Source: an uncultured Prevotella sp.
Lineage (GTDB): Bacteria > Bacteroidota > Bacteroidia > Bacteroidales > Bacteroidaceae
Direction: 5' to 3'
Assembly: GCA_945827565.1 (NCBI GenBank)
Contig: CALZNR010000038.1
Coordinates: forward strand, 1-8,778
Length of the DNA: 8,778 nt
The translations under genes and the position numbers were made by a program. Positions 6,601 through 8,778 of this stretch are shown one piece after another (the stretch's first letter is position 1; each line of letters starts with the position of its first letter). The notes under the pieces were generated by a model. That model was not told the origin of the DNA. It saw only the letters and a program-made list of their open reading frames with translations, and made no database searches.

Positions 6601-7362
6601 GGTGGTGGGGAAGTTGTGTGTCTCTGCCTTGAGCGATATCACGCTCTCCACGTCTTTCACCTCAAAGAAGTCGCTGGTTGACTGGTCTTTCGGTGCAAAC
6701 TGCTCCACCACGGGTCCCTGGGCAAATGCCACATTGTCTTTGTATGCCGACAGTATCTTGTTGGGATTCTCCTGGGTGGTTTTCTTGATCATGGCAAAAA
6801 GGCTCGAGGGCATTTCCTTGCCGTCGATGACAAAGGTGCCGCCGAAAATCTTGTGACGGCAGTGCTCTGAGTTGATTTGTGCAAAGCCAAAGATTTCCGA
6901 ATCGGTGAGCGGTCTGCCGTTCTGCTGCTCTATCTTGTGCAGATACTCTATTTCCTCGGGCGACAGCGCCAGGCCTTCCTGCTCGTTGTATTCCTCCAGG
7001 TTCTCCACACGCTTGATGGGCTGGGGCTGTATGTTCACGGTAAAGATGTCTTGATCCAGTCCCTCATACATGCGTTGCAGCATGGGGTCGTGGTCGGCTT
7101 CCTTGGAATCCACAGGAAAATACTCCTCAATACGTGTAATGCCCTTGAGGTTCATGTTCTGGGTTATCTCAACGGCATTGGTACTCCAAGGAGTAACCAT
7201 CTCTCTGCGCGGCCCCACAAAGTAGCCGTCCAGGGTTTCTTGGTCCAGGGTTTCGGCATTGCCATACAACCAGCACAGTTCATTCTTCTCCTCGGTGGAG
7301 AGTTGGTGATCTACCTCTGTTGCAATCACGCTGTTTTGCGGAGTTTTGAAAAATAGTATCAT
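3637..7362 (-). CDS. purL: Phosphoribosylformylglycinamidine synthase (FGAM synthase), single-chain
   Basis: This enzyme catalyses the fourth step of de novo purine synthesis in the cytoplasm: FGAR plus glutamine plus ATP gives FGAM. It is the large single-chain PurL (about 1241 aa; the E. coli enzyme is about 1295), with PurS-, PurL- and PurQ-like parts in one polypeptide. Numbered from the chosen start, there is an N-terminal PurS-like region, SEHCRHK at about 165-171, and ETHNFPT at about 247-253 with the following PFNGAATGTGGEIRD. A second PurM-like half follows, and then a C-terminal class I glutamine amidotransferase with nucleophile Cys in GICNGC (about 1080) and the His/Glu pair in MMPHLER (about 1200 and 1202). 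All catalytic residues are present. The start MILFFKTPQ at 7362 is preferred. The longer frame to 7437 adds a Lys/Phe-rich stretch and would start upstream of the apparent -7 promoter element. Two chromate-transporter halves follow closely. Confidence 0.97.
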   Translation of the reverse strand: MILFFKTPQNSVIATEVDHQLSTEEKNELCWLYGNAETLDQETLDGYFVGPRREMVTPWSTNAVEITQNMNLKGITRIEEYFPVDSKEADHDPMLQRMYEGLDQDIFTVNIQPQPIKRVENLEEYNEQEGLALSPEEIEYLHKIEQQNGRPLTDSEIFGFAQINSEHCRHKIFGGTFVIDGKEMPSSLFAMIKKTTQENPNKILSAYKDNVAFAQGPVVEQFAPKDQSTSDFFEVKDVESVISLKAETHNFPTTVEPFNGAATGTGGEIRDRMGGGVGSWPIAGTAVYMTAYPRVNNTAGGMEPRKWLYQTPEQILIKASNGASDFGNKFGQPLICGSVLTFEHQEPGDAAKYAYDKVIMLAGGVGYGTKRDCLKKEPQPGNKVVVVGGDNYRIGLGGGSVSSVDTGRYSNGIELNAVQRANPEMQKRAYNLVRALCEEDVNPVVSIHDHGSAGHLNCLSELVEECGGRIDMTQLPIGDKTLSAKEIIANESQERMGLLIDEKHIEHVRRIAERERAPMYVVGETTGDAHFSFVQGDGVKPFDLDVAQMFGHSPKTVMVDTTVEHHYADAVYSADKIDSYVENVLKLEAVACKDWLTNKVDRSVTGKIARQQCQGPLQLPLSDCGVVALDYRGRKGIATALGHAPQAGLANPQAGSVLSVAEALTNIVWAPLADGMDSLSLSANWMWPCRSQQGEDARLYSAVNALSDFCCALQINVPTGKDSLSLTQQYPNGEKIISPGTVIVSAGGEVSDVRKVVSPVLVNDKNASLYHIDFSFDEQRLGGSAFAQSLDKVGDDVPTVKNAEYFRDAFEAVQQMVERGWIMAGHDISAGGLVTCLLEMCFANTEGGMHINLHNLCKDGDMVKALFAENPGVVIEVAAEHQDEMKALLEERGVGYAKIGYPTPANRQLVVKCNEVEHSFDIDALRDVWYSTSHLLDRKQSFNGCADERAANYKHQPVEMKFNSNFTGSLKQYGISADRRERTGIKAAIIREKGTNGEREMAYSLYLAGFDVKDVMMTDLISGRETLEDINMIVFCGGFSNSDVLGSAKGWAGAFLFNPKAKEALDRFYAREDTLSLGICNGCQLMVELGLIEGKTPTIAPKGAQVARMLHNKSHKFESGFVSLAIPQNKSVMFGSLAGNKLGIWVAHGEGRFSLPKAESEYHIIAKYNHAGYPANPNGSDYNVAGICSADGRHLAMMPHLERAIFPWQCGTYPQERRMDEVTPWIEAFVNARKWIEQKQA

Positions 7363-7404
7363 GCTATCTGATTTTGTTTTGATATGCTTGTTTGTAACTG
7401 ATTG

Positions 7405-7412
7405 CAAAAATA
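7405..7412 (-). promoter_or_regulatory. Putative -7 element of purL promoter
   Basis: On the minus strand this reads TATTTTTG, an exact TAnnTTTG match, placed about 42 bases before the preferred purL ATG. The region expected to hold the -33 element (about 7433-7436) reads TGAA on the minus strand rather than TTTG, so the promoter is either weak, regulated or aided by a factor. No Shine-Dalgarno is seen before the ATG; the leader is A-rich, as is usual in this phylum. Confidence 0.5.
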
Positions 7413-7432
7413 AGAAAAAAAAATCACTCTGC

Positions 7433-7460
7433 TTCATTCTTCGTTCTTCATTCTTCGCTC
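7433..7460. repeat. Two 14-base tandem repeats upstream of purL
   Basis: TTCATTCTTCGTTC (7433-7446) is followed at once by TTCATTCTTCGCTC (7447-7460), a tandem pair with one mismatch. The pair covers the expected -33 region of the purL promoter and lies between the divergent purL and OmpA-lipoprotein genes. It could be a regulator site or simple pyrimidine-rich low-complexity DNA. Confidence 0.6.
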
Positions 7461-7494
7461 TTCTTTCAAAAATCGTTAAATATATGTAATTGCG

Positions 7495-7526
7495 CTTGAC
7501 TTTTAGCCATCATCTCCGTACCTTTG
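7495..7526 (+). promoter_or_regulatory. Promoter of the OmpA-domain lipoprotein gene
   Basis: TACCTTTG at 7519-7526 matches the Bacteroidota -7 consensus TAnnTTTG exactly. CTTG at 7495-7498 is a one-mismatch -33 element (TTTG) with a 20-base spacer. The start codon at 7551 gives a predicted leader of roughly 20 bases. This is divergent from the purL promoter about 80 bases away. Confidence 0.75.
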
Positions 7527-7550
7527 CACTCGATTTAAAGTTTCACAAGG

Positions 7551-8384
7551 ATGAAGAAGAACGTATTTACAATTTCATTGGCACTGGTTTGCCTGCTCAT
7601 CAGCAGCTGTGCCAGCAAAAAGGATTTGGAAAACTGTCAGCTTGAAAACAAGGAGCTGACCAAGAACTATCAGGATGCCAAGGAGCAGTTGGCTGCCAGC
7701 AAGGCACGTATCACCAGTCTGGAGGAGCAGTTGGCTGGTTCAAAAAAGGCATACGAGGCAGTGCAGAGCGCACTCGACAAGAGCCTTAACAACGCCAGTC
7801 AGAACAACGTGAGCATTGAGAAACTGGTGGATCAAATCAACGAGTCCAACCAATACATACGCCACTTGGTGGAGGTGAAGAGCAAGAGCGACTCACTGAA
7901 TATGGTGCTCACCAACAACCTCACACGCTCGCTGAGCCGCGAAGAGCTGAAAGAGGTGGACGTGCAGGTGCTCAAGGGTGTGGTGTATATCTCGCTTGCC
8001 GACAACATGCTCTACAAGAGTGGCTCCTACGAAATCAACGAGCGTGCCGCAGAGACACTGAGCAAGATTGCCAAAATCATCAAGGACTACAAGGACTATG
8101 ACGTGCTGATTGAGGGCAACACCGACAATGTGCCCATCTCACGCGAGAACATCCGCAACAACTGGGACCTCTCTTGTCTGCGTGCCTCCAGCGTGGTGCA
8201 GGCGCTGCAAAACCAGTATGGCGTGGATCCCAAGCGCCTCACTGCAGGCGGTCGTGGCGAGTACAATCCGCTCAGCGACAACAACACAGAGGCTGGAAAA
8301 CTGCGCAACCGCCGCACACAGATCATCATCACTCCCAAGCTCGACCAGTTCATGGAACTGATTGACAAGGCACCCGAGAACTAA
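7551..8384 (+). CDS. OmpA-domain lipoprotein (peptidoglycan-binding)
   Basis: This 277-aa envelope protein has a signal peptide (MKKN, hydrophobic core to about 17) ending in the lipobox ISSC, with Cys20 as the lipidation site, so it is probably anchored in a membrane and faces the periplasm. Residues about 24-110 are rich in Lys/Glu/Leu heptad-like patterns and look like a coiled-coil stalk. Residues about 137-262 are an OmpA/MotB C-terminal domain that binds diaminopimelate-containing peptidoglycan: LIEGNTDNVPI (186-196), NNWDLSCLRASSVVQAL (203-219) with the ligand-binding Asp and Arg, and LRNRRTQIII (251-260) at the end. The likely role is tethering the outer membrane to the cell wall; the Pal and OmpA families share this domain. 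The start ATG follows a recognisable promoter by about 24 bases, and an intrinsic terminator lies 31 bases after the stop, so the gene is probably a single-gene unit. Confidence 0.95.
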   Translation: MKKNVFTISLALVCLLISSCASKKDLENCQLENKELTKNYQDAKEQLAASKARITSLEEQLAGSKKAYEAVQSALDKSLNNASQNNVSIEKLVDQINESNQYIRHLVEVKSKSDSLNMVLTNNLTRSLSREELKEVDVQVLKGVVYISLADNMLYKSGSYEINERAAETLSKIAKIIKDYKDYDVLIEGNTDNVPISRENIRNNWDLSCLRASSVVQALQNQYGVDPKRLTAGGRGEYNPLSDNNTEAGKLRNRRTQIIITPKLDQFMELIDKAPEN

Positions 8385-8415
8385 GCCGCATCCCATTTTT
8401 TGGAAATTCATATCC

Positions 8416-8455
8416 AAAGGCGCATCAGAACGCAACGTTTTGATGCGCCTTTTTT
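8416..8455 (+). terminator. Intrinsic terminator of the lipoprotein gene
   Basis: A 17-pair stem has arms at 8416-8432 and 8436-8452 and the GC-rich base GGCGCATCA/TGATGCGCC. It contains one G-T wobble and a three-base CAA loop, and it runs into six T residues (8450-8455). It has the strong, compact shape of a rho-independent terminator 31 bases downstream of the stop codon. The left arm also begins with AAA, so it could serve weakly in the other direction. Confidence 0.92.
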
Positions 8456-8563
8456 GTGCTTTTGGCATCCACTCCATGGCTCTTTGCCCTGCCCCCTCTG
8501 TCATTCTCATTTTGTTTCCCCGCCAGAAGACTTTCGTTTCCATAGCAGCAAGGCACATGGGCA

Positions 8564-8700
8564 AGCCGGGAGAATTTTACTTTCCTTACGAAAACGGGTT
8601 TCACTCCTTACGAGAATGAGTTTCATTCCTTACGAGAATGAATTTCATTCTCGGCAAGAATGTACTTCATTCTCGTAAGGAAAGTAAAATTTTCTCGGCT
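8564..8700. repeat. 137-base palindromic element with 28-base inverted arms
   Basis: The left arm 8564-8591 and right arm 8673-8700 are 28 bases each. They pair along their whole length with only two G-T wobbles: the core TTTTACTTTCCTTACGA is repeated exactly in inverse. Inside, CCTTACGAGAATGAA (8628-8642) is a perfect inverse of 8666-8680. GAGAATGAA (8634-8642) also inverts perfectly against 8644-8652 around a single base. The element could fold into alternative long hairpins. No transposase is present. The layout resembles a miniature inverted-repeat element or a repetitive extragenic palindrome. Confidence 0.8.
8584..8671 (+). repeat. Four tandem 22-base units inside the palindrome
   Basis: The units are 8584-8605, 8606-8627, 8628-8649 and 8650-8671. 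The first three start CCTTACGA and end TTTCA(C/T)T. Units 2 and 3 share CCTTACGAGAATGA and differ at one base. The fourth is diverged (it starts CTCGGCAAGAATG) and keeps the TTCATT end. There are no unique spacers. Confidence 0.8.
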
Positions 8701-8778
8701 CGAAAACATCACTTTCCTGTGAAGAAAGCACCGCTTCCCTCACTGTAAACCCAAATCGGCCATTAGACTGTTATGCGC

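Larger units (their letters stand above)
8385..8778. other. Gene-free 3' region with terminator and repeat
   Basis: These 394 bases contain no frame that resembles a protein family. The short open frames here overlap the terminator and the repeat and have no promoter or ribosome site. The stretch 8456-8563 shows nothing recognisable. 8564-8700 is a nested repeat described separately. 8701-8778 shows no gene or promoter before the window ends. Confidence 0.7.

Noticed and set aside
7363..7440. Purine riboswitch or PurR-like box upstream of purL
   Set aside because: The leader is only about 40 bases and A/T-rich, with no aptamer-like conserved pairing.
8584..8671. CRISPR array
   Set aside because: The 22-base units are adjacent, with no unique spacers between them, and no cas gene is in the window.
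8362..8678. Small plus-strand frames after the lipoprotein gene
   Set aside because: They cross the intrinsic terminator and run into the tandem repeat, with no promoter, ribosome site or recognisable motif.

Overview
The window reads as a contig end from a member of the Bacteroidota, most likely Bacteroidales and possibly Prevotella-like. Three lines of evidence support this. Three genes are preceded by the phylum's characteristic -7 promoter element TAnnTTTG. Most starts lack a Shine-Dalgarno sequence. The single-chain PurL, the OmpA-type lipoprotein and the hicAB pair all look like Bacteroidales versions. The genus is an inference and was not checked against any database.

Layout: bases 1-45 are not biological. 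They are an untrimmed Illumina Nextera i5 adapter with its index, so the contig was built through an adapter and the first gene is cut by it. From 46 to 1756 lies an AT-rich pair: a 5'-truncated ABC/OLD-type AAA ATPase that overlaps by one base (TAATG) a small TOPRIM-like protein. This pairing is typical of anti-phage defence modules. Next comes a complete HicA-HicB type II toxin-antitoxin pair (1857-2473) with its own promoter. Together 46-2473 looks like an accessory defence/addiction patch next to core genes.

From 2497 to 7362 on the minus strand is a tight run of purL (single-chain FGAM synthase, about 1241 aa, complete catalytic motifs) followed by two half-length chromate-transporter family genes, with gaps of 11 and 7 bases. 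It converges on hicB, and a hairpin covers the stop codons of both converging genes. The 7363-7550 region is a divergent promoter region: purL fires leftward, and a gene for an OmpA-domain lipoprotein (7551-8384) fires rightward. That gene ends at a strong intrinsic terminator.

The last 394 bases (8385-8778) hold no convincing gene. They contain the terminator and an unusual nested repeat (8564-8700): four tandem 22-base units enclosed by 28-base inverted arms, with further palindromes inside. This is the least explained structure in the window. The ATPase-TOPRIM pair is the best candidate for an uncharacterised biological system, but its ATPase lacks its N-terminus here.
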